Positions 8,056 to 17,261 of a stretch of DNA of 64,000 nt are shown here, in pieces; within the stretch, counting starts at the first letter, position 1; each line of letters starts with the position of its first letter. Below the pieces are notes generated by a model. That model had not been told where the DNA came from. It did not search any database and saw nothing but the letters and a program-made list of their open reading frames with translations. The stretch covers positions 248,001-312,000 of the forward strand of contig NZ_JALNMI010000001.1 in the NCBI RefSeq assembly GCF_023156585.1. Reading direction: 5' to 3'. Source of the stretch: Subsaxibacter sp. CAU 1640 (GTDB lineage Bacteria > Bacteroidota > Bacteroidia > Flavobacteriales > Flavobacteriaceae). The translations under genes and the position numbers were made by a program.

Positions 8056-8388
8056 ATGAAAAATTACTTATACATCGTCGGCCTGTTGGCTTTTTTAAGT
8101 GCTTCCAACATCAGCTACTCGCAAGTGGCTGAACCAAATACATCCAAAACGGAAACCATTGAGGATTTGAACATTTACCCAAATCCTGTAAGCAACGGTA
8201 AAATTTACATTACCACAAAAGAGAATCTCACAAAAGAGATCGAAATTTTTGATGTGCTTGGAAAAAAAGTTTTCTCCACTTCTTTGTTTGGAAAAGAATT
8301 GAATATCTCCAAATTAACTTCAGGAATTTACATCCTCAAAATCAAAGAAAACAACAGTTCTGCTACACGCAAATTGGTTGTAAAATAA
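8056..8388 (+). CDS. Short secreted protein consisting mainly of a T9SS sorting domain
   Basis: A 110-residue protein with a signal peptide (MKNYLYIVGLLAFLSASNISYS), a linker of roughly 15-20 residues and then a complete type A sorting domain (LNIYPNPVSNGKIYI, EIFDVLGKKV, SGIYILKIKE, RKLVVK). Almost no passenger is left. The CTD resembles that of the next gene downstream. It may be a decoy or minimal T9SS substrate, a remnant of a longer protein, or a partner of its neighbour. ATG 8056 was chosen over the in-frame TTG just before it. Confidence 0.8.
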   Translation: MKNYLYIVGLLAFLSASNISYSQVAEPNTSKTETIEDLNIYPNPVSNGKIYITTKENLTKEIEIFDVLGKKVFSTSLFGKELNISKLTSGIYILKIKENNSSATRKLVVK

Positions 8389-8458
8389 ATTGATTGTTAT
8401 TTTTTTGTTATGAGTTGTCATTAACATATGACTTCATTTTTTATGTCTTTATAATTCA

Positions 8459-8466
8459 TATATTTG
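8459..8466 (+). promoter_or_regulatory. -7 promoter box upstream of the T9SS protein gene
   Basis: TATATTTG matches TAnnTTTG and lies 21 bp before the ATG at 8488. No good -33 element is visible. It would let the gene be expressed separately from the small T9SS gene upstream. Confidence 0.4.
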
Positions 8467-8487
8467 TACAAACTTAATATTAGAATT

Positions 8488-10284
8488 ATGAAGAAAATTT
8501 ACTTTTTATTACTTACTCTTTTAATTAGCTCATTGTCTTTTGGACAACTGGTTATTAATGAAATTGACGCCGATACTCCTGGTTCTGACACCGCTGAATT
8601 TCTTGAGTTAAAATGGACGCCAAATACTGCTTTGGATGGATATATTGTTGTGTTTTTTAATGGCAGCAATGATTTAAGCTACGCTACAATAGATCTAGCT
8701 GGAAAAACTACTGATGCAGCAGGTTTTTTCATATTGGCTAATGAAAGTTTAGCCGCAGGTCAAGATGTTGTGTTGCCTGCTGGTGGTTCAGGATTTATTC
8801 AAAACGGTGCTGATGCTGTTGCAATTTATCAAGCAGCTGCAGCTTCATTTCCAGATGGATCTTCTGTAACCACTACTGGATTGGTAGATGCCTTAGTTTA
8901 CGGAACGGCTGACGCCGATGATATGGAACTTTTAACAGGTTTAGGTGAAACAGTTCAATATGATGAAAGTGCGAATAGTGCAAGTGCAACCGAATCAATC
9001 CAAAGAAAAATGGATGGCACCTATGAAACAAAAGCTCCTACATTTAGAGCTGAAAATGATGCTGCGGTTTGTGATTTAAGCTTGATTTCAACCACAGCGG
9101 CTTGCGATGCATTTACTGCTGGAACAGATACTTATTCAGTTTCTATAGTTTATACTGGTGGTGGAACTTCTACTTACACCATTACCCCTTCAGTCGGTAC
9201 TGTAGGTGGAGATGATCCTTCTCTAATTGCCGATGGAATCATTACAATTAATGGAATTTCGGAAGGCACTGACGTCTCTGTTTCTATTGGAGATGGCGGT
9301 TTGTGTGATTTAATGACATCTGCAACATCTCCAAGTTGTGTTCCTGCCAACACTCTTCCATTATATGAAGGTTTCAACTACACAGTTGGAGCAAATTTAG
9401 GTGACCAACCTAATTGGAGAAACATCAATTCTGGTGATGAAATTCTTATTGGAGGCCCTGGAGGATTAACCTATCCAGGTTTGGCATCTTCATCAGGAAC
9501 TGGAAACCACGTTAGTTTTGCAGGTATCGGTATTGATGATGTGTTAGAATATACACCTGTAAGTTCAGGAACTGTATATGCGTCATTCATATTTACGGTT
9601 ACCGATCAATCTGCAGTGACCGATTTGACTGACGGAGGTTATTTTGCTGGTATTTCTTCTAGCGATACTGCATATGATGCCCGCTTATGGGTAAGACCAA
9701 ACCCGGATGCAAGTGGCAACACATTCGATATTGGTGTTGGAAATACAGGCCTACCAACAGTAACTCCTGGCACTTATACAACAGGAACAAATATTTTTGC
9801 TGTAATGAGTTATGATATTGCTACTGGTAACATCAGCGCTTGGATTAATCCTGATAGTGGAACTTTTGGCGCTGGATCAGCTCCAACTGCTACTATTACA
9901 GCTGTGGACGCGTCTCCTGCTTCTTCACTAAACAGTTTTATTTTAAGACAGGATTCTGATGGTGAAACTCCAGCTATTTTGTTCGACGAGTTAAGAATTG
10001 GTACAACTTGGGCTTCAGTAACGCCTACAACACTTTCTGTAGGTGAGAACTCAATTACTGATTTCAAAATTTACCCTAACCCTACATCCGTAGGATACGT
10101 AAACATTGCAAGCACTAACACTGCTGCAATGTCTGTTTCTGTTTTTGATGTATTAGGAAAACAAGTTTTAAATCAAACATTAAACAACAACCGTTTGAAC
10201 GTGGCGTCTTTGAAATCTGGAATTTACATTATGAAAATTTCTCAAGACAATGCAACTATCACTAAAAAATTAGTGATTAAATAA
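8488..10284 (+). CDS. Secreted lamin-tail-like protein with T9SS sorting domain
   Basis: A 598-residue protein with signal peptide (MKKIYFLLLTLLISSLSFGQ) followed by LVINEIDADTPGSDTAEFLE, the opening of a lamin-tail (LTD)-like domain common in secreted Bacteroidetes proteins. A low-complexity Ser/Thr/Gly/Ala-rich middle follows, then a region that may form a beta-sandwich (about 300-520), and a C-terminal type A sorting domain (FKIYPNPTSVGYVNI, SVFDVLGKQV, SGIYIMKIS, KKLVIK). It is expected at the cell surface or in the medium. No catalytic motif is recognised. The ATG at 8488 begins the signal peptide; an upstream TTG at 8464 does not add to it. A terminator follows. Confidence 0.82.
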   Translation: MKKIYFLLLTLLISSLSFGQLVINEIDADTPGSDTAEFLELKWTPNTALDGYIVVFFNGSNDLSYATIDLAGKTTDAAGFFILANESLAAGQDVVLPAGGSGFIQNGADAVAIYQAAAASFPDGSSVTTTGLVDALVYGTADADDMELLTGLGETVQYDESANSASATESIQRKMDGTYETKAPTFRAENDAAVCDLSLISTTAACDAFTAGTDTYSVSIVYTGGGTSTYTITPSVGTVGGDDPSLIADGIITINGISEGTDVSVSIGDGGLCDLMTSATSPSCVPANTLPLYEGFNYTVGANLGDQPNWRNINSGDEILIGGPGGLTYPGLASSSGTGNHVSFAGIGIDDVLEYTPVSSGTVYASFIFTVTDQSAVTDLTDGGYFAGISSSDTAYDARLWVRPNPDASGNTFDIGVGNTGLPTVTPGTYTTGTNIFAVMSYDIATGNISAWINPDSGTFGAGSAPTATITAVDASPASSLNSFILRQDSDGETPAILFDELRIGTTWASVTPTTLSVGENSITDFKIYPNPTSVGYVNIASTNTAAMSVSVFDVLGKQVLNQTLNNNRLNVASLKSGIYIMKISQDNATITKKLVIK

Positions 10285-10308
10285 GCAAAGTCGCTCACAA
10301 TACATATT

Positions 10309-10342
10309 AAAAGCGTTGCCTTGATTGGCAGCGCTTTTTTAT
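10309..10342 (+). terminator. Rho-independent terminator after the T9SS protein gene
   Basis: The stem AAAGCGTTGCC/GGCAGCGCTTT (one G-T wobble) has a 6-base loop and is followed by a T-rich run. It lies 25 bp after the stop codon. Confidence 0.85.
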
Positions 10343-10361
10343 TTTATCTACCTTTACTGCG

Positions 10362-11342
10362 ATGATTCAAAACAGTGATATTTTCAGTATTCAAACATCA
10401 GAAGATTTTAAAGATGTAGCTCTAAAAATCTTCAAACATCAATTTGAAAATAATGCCGTATATCGCTCTTTTTGTGATTTGCTATATGTCCATCCTAGTG
10501 ACGTTTCTAAAATTGAGGATATTCCCTTTTTACCAATTCAGTTTTTTAAAAGTCACCAAGTGGTGAGCAATTCAAACCCAATTGAAACAGTTTTCAGTAG
10601 TTCGGGCACCACAGGAAGTATTACAAGTAAACATCTTATAACTGACCTGAAAGTTTACAGAGAAAGCTTTTCCAAGGCTTTTGATTATTTCTATGGCCCT
10701 ATTGAAGATTACACGGTCTTGGCCTTGTTGCCTTCCTATTTGGAGCGTGAGGGCTCATCTTTGATTTACATGGTCGATCAACTTATCAAAGATTCCAAAA
10801 ATCCGAAAAGTGGTTTTTACCTCAACAATCTTTCTGAATTAAAAGACACCTTAATAAATCTGGATACTGATGGACAAAAAGTACTGCTCATCGGTGTATC
10901 ATTTGCTTTATTGGATTTGGTTGAGCATCATCAATTTCAATTGAAAAATACTGTTGTGATGGAAACTGGAGGTATGAAAGGAAGAAGAAAAGAACTGATC
11001 CGTGATGAACTTCACACTATTTTGAAAGATGGATTCGGTTTGGAAACAATCCATAGCGAATATGGAATGACCGAACTTTTGAGTCAAGCTTATTCTAAAG
11101 GAAATGGTGTTTTTGAATGCCCAGCATGGATGAAAATCCTTACGCGAGATACGGAAGATGCGCTCACTATTCTGCCTTCAAACAAAACTGGCGGCATCAA
11201 TGTTATTGATTTGGCAAATATCAATTCATGCTCCTTTATTGCCACTCAAGATTTGGGTAAAGTCTATACTAATGGGTCGTTTGAAATTATAGGAAGATTT
11301 GACACATCAGACATTAGAGGCTGCAACCTGATGGTATTATAA
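10362..11342 (+). CDS. LuxE/acyl-protein synthetase-like adenylating enzyme
   Basis: A 326-residue member of the acyl-protein synthetase (LuxE-type) branch of the ANL superfamily. The adenylation P-loop motif reads FSSSGTTGS (about 82-90), and the SEYGMTELLSQAY motif corresponds to the A5 region. It lacks the long N-terminal portion of typical acyl-CoA synthetases and matches LuxE in length. Such enzymes activate a carboxylic acid with ATP and pass it to a protein or carrier thiol. No luciferase or reductase partners are nearby, so bioluminescence is not implied; in Bacteroidetes these genes often stand alone and are of unknown role. Confidence 0.78.
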   Translation: MIQNSDIFSIQTSEDFKDVALKIFKHQFENNAVYRSFCDLLYVHPSDVSKIEDIPFLPIQFFKSHQVVSNSNPIETVFSSSGTTGSITSKHLITDLKVYRESFSKAFDYFYGPIEDYTVLALLPSYLEREGSSLIYMVDQLIKDSKNPKSGFYLNNLSELKDTLINLDTDGQKVLLIGVSFALLDLVEHHQFQLKNTVVMETGGMKGRRKELIRDELHTILKDGFGLETIHSEYGMTELLSQAYSKGNGVFECPAWMKILTRDTEDALTILPSNKTGGINVIDLANINSCSFIATQDLGKVYTNGSFEIIGRFDTSDIRGCNLMVL

Positions 11343-11474
11343 ATCTTTGTTAATTTTTGTAATCAAAATGAAGTTATTCCGACTGAAATAGCAACAAAAA
11401 AACTGACTCTTAATAGGAAATCGACATTTTTGATTTGCTATTGAAAAAGAAAAGTTTTTAAGTTGATTGGTTGG

Positions 11475-11517
11475 TTTTTTAACGCCTGACAGAAGGCTTC
11501 TTCGTCAGGCGTTTTTA
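11475..11517. terminator. Bidirectional terminator between acyl-protein synthetase and tyrS
   Basis: The perfect stem AACGCCTGAC/GTCAGGCGTT is flanked by T-rich tracts in both directions. It can end both convergent genes. Confidence 0.85.
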
Positions 11518-11518
11518 T

Positions 11519-12826
11519 TTAATTCACCTTGATGATGTAGGTGTTTTTCTTCCCTTTATTGATAATGATGTAGCGATTATTAATCAAATCTTCCGAAGAA
11601 AGTTGATAATCCTCTGTTACTTTTTCTTTGTTGACGGAAATGGAATTTTCCTTTAAGGCTCTTCTTGCTTCACCATTTGACGTTAAAAAATTTGTTTTTG
11701 CAGACAATGCTGCTATCATATCCAATCCTTGGCCAAACTCCTCACGAGATATTTCAGCTTGCGGAACACCTTCAAAGACATCCAAAAAAGTGGCTTCATT
11801 CAAAGATTTAATATCCGTTTTAAAGGAATTGCTAAACAAAATGCCAGAAGCTTTTTCTGCATTCTCAAAATCTTCTTTTGAATGTACAAATGTCGTGACC
11901 TCTTCCGCCAATCGCTTCTGAAGTAAACGCATATGAGGCATCTGTTTGTGTTCTTCAATTAAATTATCAATCATTTCTTTGTCCAAAAAGGTAAAAATTT
12001 TGATGTATTTTTCGGCATCTTCATCAGAAGTATTCAACCAAAATTGATAAAATTTATAGACAGAAGTTTTATCTGCATCTAACCAAATGTTGCCACCTTC
12101 ACTCTTACCAAATTTAGAACCATCGGCTTTGGTAATCAACGGACAGGTCATGGCATATGCTTTTGCTTCCTCTCCAACGGTCATTCGTCGCACCAATTCA
12201 GTTCCTGTAGTGATATTTCCCCATTGATCACTTCCTCCCATTTGCAACAAACAGTTTTGGGTTTTGTATAAATGGTAAAAATCATAGCCCTGAATCAATT
12301 GGTAAGTGAATTCAGTAAAAGACATTCCCACGCTACCTTCGTCACCAGAAAATCGCTTTTTCACGGAATCTTTTGCCATCATGTAGTTTACAGTAATACG
12401 TTTCCCTACATCTCGTGCAAAATCGATGAAGCTAAAATCTTTCATCCAATCATAATTATTCACCAAAATTGGAGCATTCTTTTCTGTAGAATTGAAATCC
12501 AAATAACGCGACAACACATTCTTGATACCTTGAACATTTCGATTCAATGTGTCTTCATCTAGCAGATTACGCTCATCACTTTTGCCAGAAGGATCACCAA
12601 TCATACCTGTAGCTCCTCCTACTAAAGCAATGGGTTTATGGCCAGCTTTATACAAATGAACCAACAAAATTATAGGAACCAAACTCCCAATGTGAAGCGA
12701 ATCTGATGTTGGGTCAAAACCGATATAGGCAGTGGTCATTTCCTTATTCAATTGCTCTTCCGTGCCAGGCATAATGTCATGCACCATTCCTCTCCAACGT
12801 AGTTCTTCAACAAATGCGTTTGTCAT
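11519..12826 (-). CDS. tyrS: Tyrosyl-tRNA synthetase
   Basis: This 435-residue class I synthetase charges tRNA-Tyr. It has the HIGH-like motif HIGS (45-48), tyrosine-pocket residues (GGSDQWGN at 197-204), the KMSKS-like motif KFGKS (238-242) and a C-terminal S4-type RNA-binding domain (about 360-435). Length is usual for bacterial TyrRS. A -7 box lies upstream at 12855-12862. It is flanked by a terminator at its 3' end, so it is probably monocistronic. Confidence 0.97.
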   Translation of the reverse strand: MTNAFVEELRWRGMVHDIMPGTEEQLNKEMTTAYIGFDPTSDSLHIGSLVPIILLVHLYKAGHKPIALVGGATGMIGDPSGKSDERNLLDEDTLNRNVQGIKNVLSRYLDFNSTEKNAPILVNNYDWMKDFSFIDFARDVGKRITVNYMMAKDSVKKRFSGDEGSVGMSFTEFTYQLIQGYDFYHLYKTQNCLLQMGGSDQWGNITTGTELVRRMTVGEEAKAYAMTCPLITKADGSKFGKSEGGNIWLDADKTSVYKFYQFWLNTSDEDAEKYIKIFTFLDKEMIDNLIEEHKQMPHMRLLQKRLAEEVTTFVHSKEDFENAEKASGILFSNSFKTDIKSLNEATFLDVFEGVPQAEISREEFGQGLDMIAALSAKTNFLTSNGEARRALKENSISVNKEKVTEDYQLSSEDLINNRYIIINKGKKNTYIIKVN

Positions 12827-12854
12827 GTTTTTTTAATCTGAAATTAATTTTCGC

Positions 12855-12862
12855 CAAAGATA
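12855..12862 (-). promoter_or_regulatory. -7 promoter box for tyrS
   Basis: TATCTTTG on the minus strand matches TAnnTTTG, 29 bp before the tyrS ATG. A TTG 12 bases upstream is somewhat too close to be an ideal -33 element. Confidence 0.5.
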
Positions 12863-12908
12863 AAAATCAATGCTCAATTACTAATGATAAAATAGTTATT
12901 TTAGTCCT

Positions 12909-13931
12909 ATGATTTTAGTTACAGGAGGCACAGGCTTGGTTGGTTCTCATTTACTTTTTAAGTTGACGAGCAACAACACTTCAGTGAAAGCCATTTACAG
13001 AAGAGCCCATAAACTTGAAAGCGTTAAAAAAGTCTTTGCTTATTATACAGATGATGTTGATACGCTTTACAATAGAATCGAGTGGATGGAGGCTGACTTG
13101 AATGACATTCCTGCTCTGGAAATTGCTTTCAAAAATGTAATTCACGTTTACCATTGTGCTGCTTTTGTGAGTTTTGAGCCAGACAAATACCACCAATTAA
13201 GAAAAATCAACATTGAAGGTACTGCAAACATTGTGAACTTGTGTATTTCTAACAATATCGAAAAGCTTTGCTATGTGTCATCCATAGCAGCTATAGGGCA
13301 TGAACTGGATTCTGATACACCAATCACGGAACAAACTGCATGGAATCCGGAAGATGACCATAGTGTCTATGCCATCACAAAATATGGTGCCGAAATGGAA
13401 GTTTGGCGTGGCACTCAAGAAGGCGTAGACGCTGTGATTGTGAACCCTGGAATTATTTTAGGACCCGGTTTTTGGAAAGATGGTGGTAGTGGAAGTTTGA
13501 TTTATCGGATTTATAAAGGGTTTCCATACTATACAAGTGGAAGCACAGCATATGTAGATGTTGATGATGTAATTTCGGCTATGACACAATTTATGGCAAG
13601 TGATGTCAAAAATGAATCGTTTATTGTGATTTCTGAAAACTTGACATTCAGGGAATTTCAAAGTAAAGTAGCGAAAGCTTTAGGTGTGAAAGTTGCTCAA
13701 AAAGAAGCAGGAACCTTTCTTTTGCAATTAGGATGGAGGCTCGATTGGTTAAACCATAAAATTTTAGGAAAGCGCAGGAAGCTCTCAAAGCAAATGGCAA
13801 ACACTGCTTTATCCAAAACCATTTATGATAATTCAAAAATCAAGAACACATTAAATTTCAAATTTAAACCAATTGACAGTTCAATAGAGAACGTATGTGC
13901 TTATTTCATAGATGATCACAAAGCATCTTAA
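12909..13931 (+). CDS. NAD-dependent epimerase/dehydratase (extended SDR)
   Basis: A 340-residue extended short-chain dehydrogenase with the N-terminal Rossmann motif GGTGLVG (6-12), the downstream SS/YxxxK catalytic set (VSSIAAIG near 123-130; Y154 and K158 in YAITKYG) and a PGIILGPG motif. Substrate is unclear; sugar-nucleotide epimerase, cinnamoyl-reductase-like or sterol-dehydrogenase-like members all share this architecture. The 3' end overlaps the convergent DUF4296 gene by 4 bp. Confidence 0.85.
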   Translation: MILVTGGTGLVGSHLLFKLTSNNTSVKAIYRRAHKLESVKKVFAYYTDDVDTLYNRIEWMEADLNDIPALEIAFKNVIHVYHCAAFVSFEPDKYHQLRKINIEGTANIVNLCISNNIEKLCYVSSIAAIGHELDSDTPITEQTAWNPEDDHSVYAITKYGAEMEVWRGTQEGVDAVIVNPGIILGPGFWKDGGSGSLIYRIYKGFPYYTSGSTAYVDVDDVISAMTQFMASDVKNESFIVISENLTFREFQSKVAKALGVKVAQKEAGTFLLQLGWRLDWLNHKILGKRRKLSKQMANTALSKTIYDNSKIKNTLNFKFKPIDSSIENVCAYFIDDHKAS

Positions 13932-14386
13932 TCACCTTGACCAAAAACTTTTGGCTTTAACTTTGGTTTTTCTAGTGGAAGTGAATCTGGTTTTGGAATT
14001 AATCTTTTAATTCTATCCAATGAATCTTTAGTTTTTCTTTCTATCTCACCAATGGAATCATTCTTCTTCTTTTCAAATTCCAATCTCGATTTTACTCTAT
14101 CCATGATAGTCTCATAGGTTTTAGTATCGTATGAGTAATATTCATTGCTCAATGCAAATTGAAGACTGTCGATACTGTATTTTTTATAAACGTAGTCCTG
14201 CGGTAACACATTATTTTTTTCCAAAACCTGCTTATTGATTCCCTTCGCAGCATTTAACAAAAACACGTCATATATGATATTGGACATTGTTTCCTGTGGT
14301 ATCAAATTATCCGGCTTTGCAGGTCTGTCTGAATCGCCACAACTAACCATGAATGTCAACACTAGTATGTAAATGGTGTTTTTCAT
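13928..14386 (-). CDS. DUF4296 lipoprotein
   Basis: A 152-residue putative lipoprotein; the N-terminus (MKNTIYILVLTFMVSC) has a lipobox with Cys16. The remainder is charged and matches the DUF4296 pattern seen after pyrC in flavobacteria (LIPQETMSNIIYDVFLLNAAKG, then YYSYDTKTYETIMDRVK). Its function is not known. The ATG overlaps the dihydroorotase stop as ATGA, implying translational coupling in the DPM-pyrC-DUF4296 operon. Confidence 0.82.
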   Translation of the reverse strand: MKNTIYILVLTFMVSCGDSDRPAKPDNLIPQETMSNIIYDVFLLNAAKGINKQVLEKNNVLPQDYVYKKYSIDSLQFALSNEYYSYDTKTYETIMDRVKSRLEFEKKKNDSIGEIERKTKDSLDRIKRLIPKPDSLPLEKPKLKPKVFGQGD

Positions 14387-15729
14387 CTATCAAAATTCAA
14401 ACGTTTACCAGCTTTAACGTCCAAAAACTTAAAGTTCTTGTATGCCAATGCTCCATTAACAAAAGTATGTGTTATTCTTGACTTGAAAGTGACTCCCTCA
14501 AAAGGAGACCAGCCGCATTTATAAAGAATATTTTCCTTTTTAACGGCCCAAGGACTATTCAAATCCACAACCACTAGATCAGCAAAGTAACCAGGTTTAA
14601 TATAGCCACGTTTTTCAATCTGAAATAAAATAGCAGGATTGTGGCACATCTTTTCAACAATTTTCTCGAGTGAAATTCTTCCTTTGTGATGCATCTCAAG
14701 CATTGCTGGCAAGGCATGTTGCACCAAAGGCCCACCTGAAGGCGCTTTTGTGTAAGTATTTTTCTTTTCTTCAAGCGTATGTGGTGCATGGTCAGTAGCA
14801 ATGACATCAATGCGGTCGTCCAAAAGTGCCTTCCAAAGTTCATCTCTATCTTTTGCCTTTTTCACCGCTGGATTCCACTTTATGAATGTGCCTTTGGAGT
14901 TATAGTCTTCATCAGAAAACCACAAATGATGGATACATACTTCTGCTGTAATCTTCTTGTCCTTTAATGGAACCTTATTTGAAAACAATTTAGTTTCCTT
15001 TGCTGTTGAAAGATGAAATACATGCAATCTTGCTCCAGTCTTTTTGGCCAGTTCAATCGCCTTTGAAGAAGAAATGTAGCAAGCTTCCTCACTGCGGATG
15101 ATAGGATGACATTCAATTGGAATATCTTCTCCATATTTTTCCAAATGCGCTTCAATGTTCCTTTTGATGGTTGCTTCGTCTTCGCAGTGAGCCGAAATCA
15201 GCAGTCTGGTTTTGCTGAAGATATTTTCTAGTGTTTTTGGATTATCAACTAGCATATCTCCTGTAGAAGAACCCAAGAAAAGCTTTAAACCAGCCACTTT
15301 TTTAGGGTCAACCTTTAAAATTTCTTCTAGATTATCATTTGTTCCTCCAAACATGAAGGAATAATTAGCAAAAGAGGACTTTTGGGCGATGGCAAATTTT
15401 TCCTCGAGCTTCTCTATAGTGGTTGCTTGCGGAATGGTGTTAGGCATTTCTATAAATGAGGTAATTCCTCCAGCGACTGCGGCTCTTGATTCTGTTTCAA
15501 TGGTTGCTTTATGTGTCAACCCAGGCTCTCTAAAATGCACTTGGTCATCAATGACACCAGGAAAAACATAATTGCCTTCCAAGTCCACAATGACATCTTG
15601 CGAAGACTTTGCACTTATAGAATCTGCCACTTCTTTTATGACATCGCCTTCGATAAGGATATCGCCTTCAAAAATATGGCCTTCGTTAACGATTTTGGCA
15701 TTTTTCAATAATGTTCTTTTCTCTTGCAT
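14383..15729 (-). CDS. pyrC: Dihydroorotase
   Basis: This 448-residue amidohydrolase cyclises carbamoyl-aspartate to dihydroorotate in pyrimidine synthesis. The metal-binding signature reads DDQVHFREPG (61-70), so the first histidine of the usual HxH is Gln; I recall that this is common in Bacteroidetes homologues. The remaining ligands look intact (SAHCEDE, VFHLSTAKE, ATDHAPHT), which supports activity. It starts 2 bp after the DPM-like gene and overlaps the DUF4296 lipoprotein. Confidence 0.92.
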   Translation of the reverse strand: MQEKRTLLKNAKIVNEGHIFEGDILIEGDVIKEVADSISAKSSQDVIVDLEGNYVFPGVIDDQVHFREPGLTHKATIETESRAAVAGGITSFIEMPNTIPQATTIEKLEEKFAIAQKSSFANYSFMFGGTNDNLEEILKVDPKKVAGLKLFLGSSTGDMLVDNPKTLENIFSKTRLLISAHCEDEATIKRNIEAHLEKYGEDIPIECHPIIRSEEACYISSSKAIELAKKTGARLHVFHLSTAKETKLFSNKVPLKDKKITAEVCIHHLWFSDEDYNSKGTFIKWNPAVKKAKDRDELWKALLDDRIDVIATDHAPHTLEEKKNTYTKAPSGGPLVQHALPAMLEMHHKGRISLEKIVEKMCHNPAILFQIEKRGYIKPGYFADLVVVDLNSPWAVKKENILYKCGWSPFEGVTFKSRITHTFVNGALAYKNFKFLDVKAGKRLNFDR

Positions 15730-15731
15730 TG

Positions 15732-16466
15732 TTATTCCTTTCCTATCAAACTTTTAAATTTCATCGTGACGACACCAAAAATTGCTTCAGATATGATGCC
15801 TCCACTCAATTTTGATTTGCCTTTCTTCCTATCTGTAAAAATCACTGGCACTTCAGCAATTTTGAATTTTTTGAGATATGCCTTAAACTTCATTTCAATT
15901 TGAAATGCGTAACCCACAAATTTTATAGTATTCAAATTGATACTTTCAAGCACTTGTCTCTTATAACATACATAACCAGCAGTTGTATCACAAATGGGCA
16001 TTCTAGTGATAAAACGCACATATTTTGAAGCGCCATAAGACATCAAGACTCTGCTCATAGGCCAGTTTACCACATTCACGCCTTTGACATATCGAGAACC
16101 TATAGACATGTCTGCACCATCAATATGACAGGCATTATATAGTTTTATCAAATCGTTTGGGTCATGAGAAAAATCAGCATCCATTTCAAAAATATAGAGA
16201 TAATCTCTATTCAAACACCACTTAAACCCATCGATATAAGCCGTTCCTAAACCTGTTTTATGCTGGCGTTCCAATATAAAAAGCTTTTCGGCAAACTCCT
16301 CTTGCAATGCTTTTACTTTGGCACCTGTGCCATCTGGCGAATTATCATCAACCACGAGAATATGAAACATTTTTTCTTGAGCAAACACAGCCCTTATAAT
16401 AGCTTCTATGTTCTCAATCTCGTTAAAGGTTGGTATGATGACTATAGCGTCCTGCATGGATAACAT
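15732..16466 (-). CDS. Polyprenol-phosphate mannosyltransferase-like GT2 (DPM1 family)
   Basis: A family 2 glycosyltransferase of 244 residues (241 if the internal ATG of MQDAIVI is used). It has IIPTFNEIENIEAI, the nucleotide-sugar-binding DDNSPDGT and DADFSHDP (DxD), and the CDTTAGYVCYK motif typical of dolichol/polyprenol-phosphate mannose synthases. The product would be a lipid-linked sugar used for membrane glycosylation. It lacks a C-terminal transmembrane anchor. It begins an operon with pyrC and DUF4296. Confidence 0.88.
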   Translation of the reverse strand: MLSMQDAIVIIPTFNEIENIEAIIRAVFAQEKMFHILVVDDNSPDGTGAKVKALQEEFAEKLFILERQHKTGLGTAYIDGFKWCLNRDYLYIFEMDADFSHDPNDLIKLYNACHIDGADMSIGSRYVKGVNVVNWPMSRVLMSYGASKYVRFITRMPICDTTAGYVCYKRQVLESINLNTIKFVGYAFQIEMKFKAYLKKFKIAEVPVIFTDRKKGKSKLSGGIISEAIFGVVTMKFKSLIGKE

Positions 16467-16503
16467 ATTTTGCTTTGGGAACTATGCCGCCAAAACAACT
16501 TGA

Positions 16504-16511
16504 CAAAAGTA
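16504..16511 (-). promoter_or_regulatory. -7 promoter box for the DPM-pyrC-DUF4296 operon
   Basis: TACTTTTG on the minus strand matches TAnnTTTG, about 38 bp upstream of the first gene. No clear -33 element. Confidence 0.4.
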
Positions 16512-16592
16512 AGTTTTTTTAAAGTATAAACTTTATGGGATAAGGCATAAATAAACGTTAAAGAGACAAAAATTCTTTATAATTTAGCCACC

Positions 16593-17240
16593 ATGCTACG
16601 AGAGATTATCTACAATGAATGGTTTACGGTTTCCATAGTTTTGGGACTACTTTCTATTGCTTTGTCAAAACAACTGTTCCCCGTTCGGTTTAATGACTTT
16701 GTAGAAGTTCTGGGTAATTCAAAATATTTGAAAATCTATTCAAGAGACCAAAAATTCATTGATGGCTTTGATAGCTTGCTTTTCTTTAACCTTATCATTT
16801 CTTTGTCGATTTTTGGATTTTTATCTTATTCAACCCTTGTAGAACCTTTACAGTTCGACATCGTATTGTTTTCGAAAATTCTATTCGGCGTAGCTGCCTT
16901 GGTACTGATAAAGGTATTGTTTGAGCGCCTTATAGGAAGTCTTTTTGATATTGATAAATTGATTGACCAATATCTATTTCAAAAAACCAGCTACTTGAAT
17001 TTCAGCGGGTTTATACTGCTACCAATTAATGCCTTATTGCTCTATGCTGTAACACCTTCAAAATGGATACTTTACATTAGCATAGGACTCATTCTTTTAG
17101 TCAATTGTCTTGGGCTCATAACCACTTTTAAAAATCATCAAAAGTTGATATTAAATAACTTATTCTATTTTATTTTGTATCTTTGCGCACTTGAAATTGG
17201 ACCCTATCTGATTTTATATAAAATTATTACAAATCATTAA
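16593..17240 (+). CDS. DUF4271 membrane protein
   Basis: A 215-residue integral membrane protein with five to six hydrophobic segments (starting near 14-28, 63-83 and 95-115). The length, the LFPVRFNDFVE motif near the N-terminus and its place immediately before a uroporphyrinogen-III synthase gene match DUF4271, a Bacteroidetes family of unknown function. A TATCTTTG box (17178-17185) inside its 3' end could drive hemD. The gap to hemD is 21 bp, so cotranscription is also likely. Confidence 0.82.
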   Translation: MLREIIYNEWFTVSIVLGLLSIALSKQLFPVRFNDFVEVLGNSKYLKIYSRDQKFIDGFDSLLFFNLIISLSIFGFLSYSTLVEPLQFDIVLFSKILFGVAALVLIKVLFERLIGSLFDIDKLIDQYLFQKTSYLNFSGFILLPINALLLYAVTPSKWILYISIGLILLVNCLGLITTFKNHQKLILNNLFYFILYLCALEIGPYLILYKIITNH

Positions 17241-17261
17241 GCAAAACTAGACCCTCGGCCT

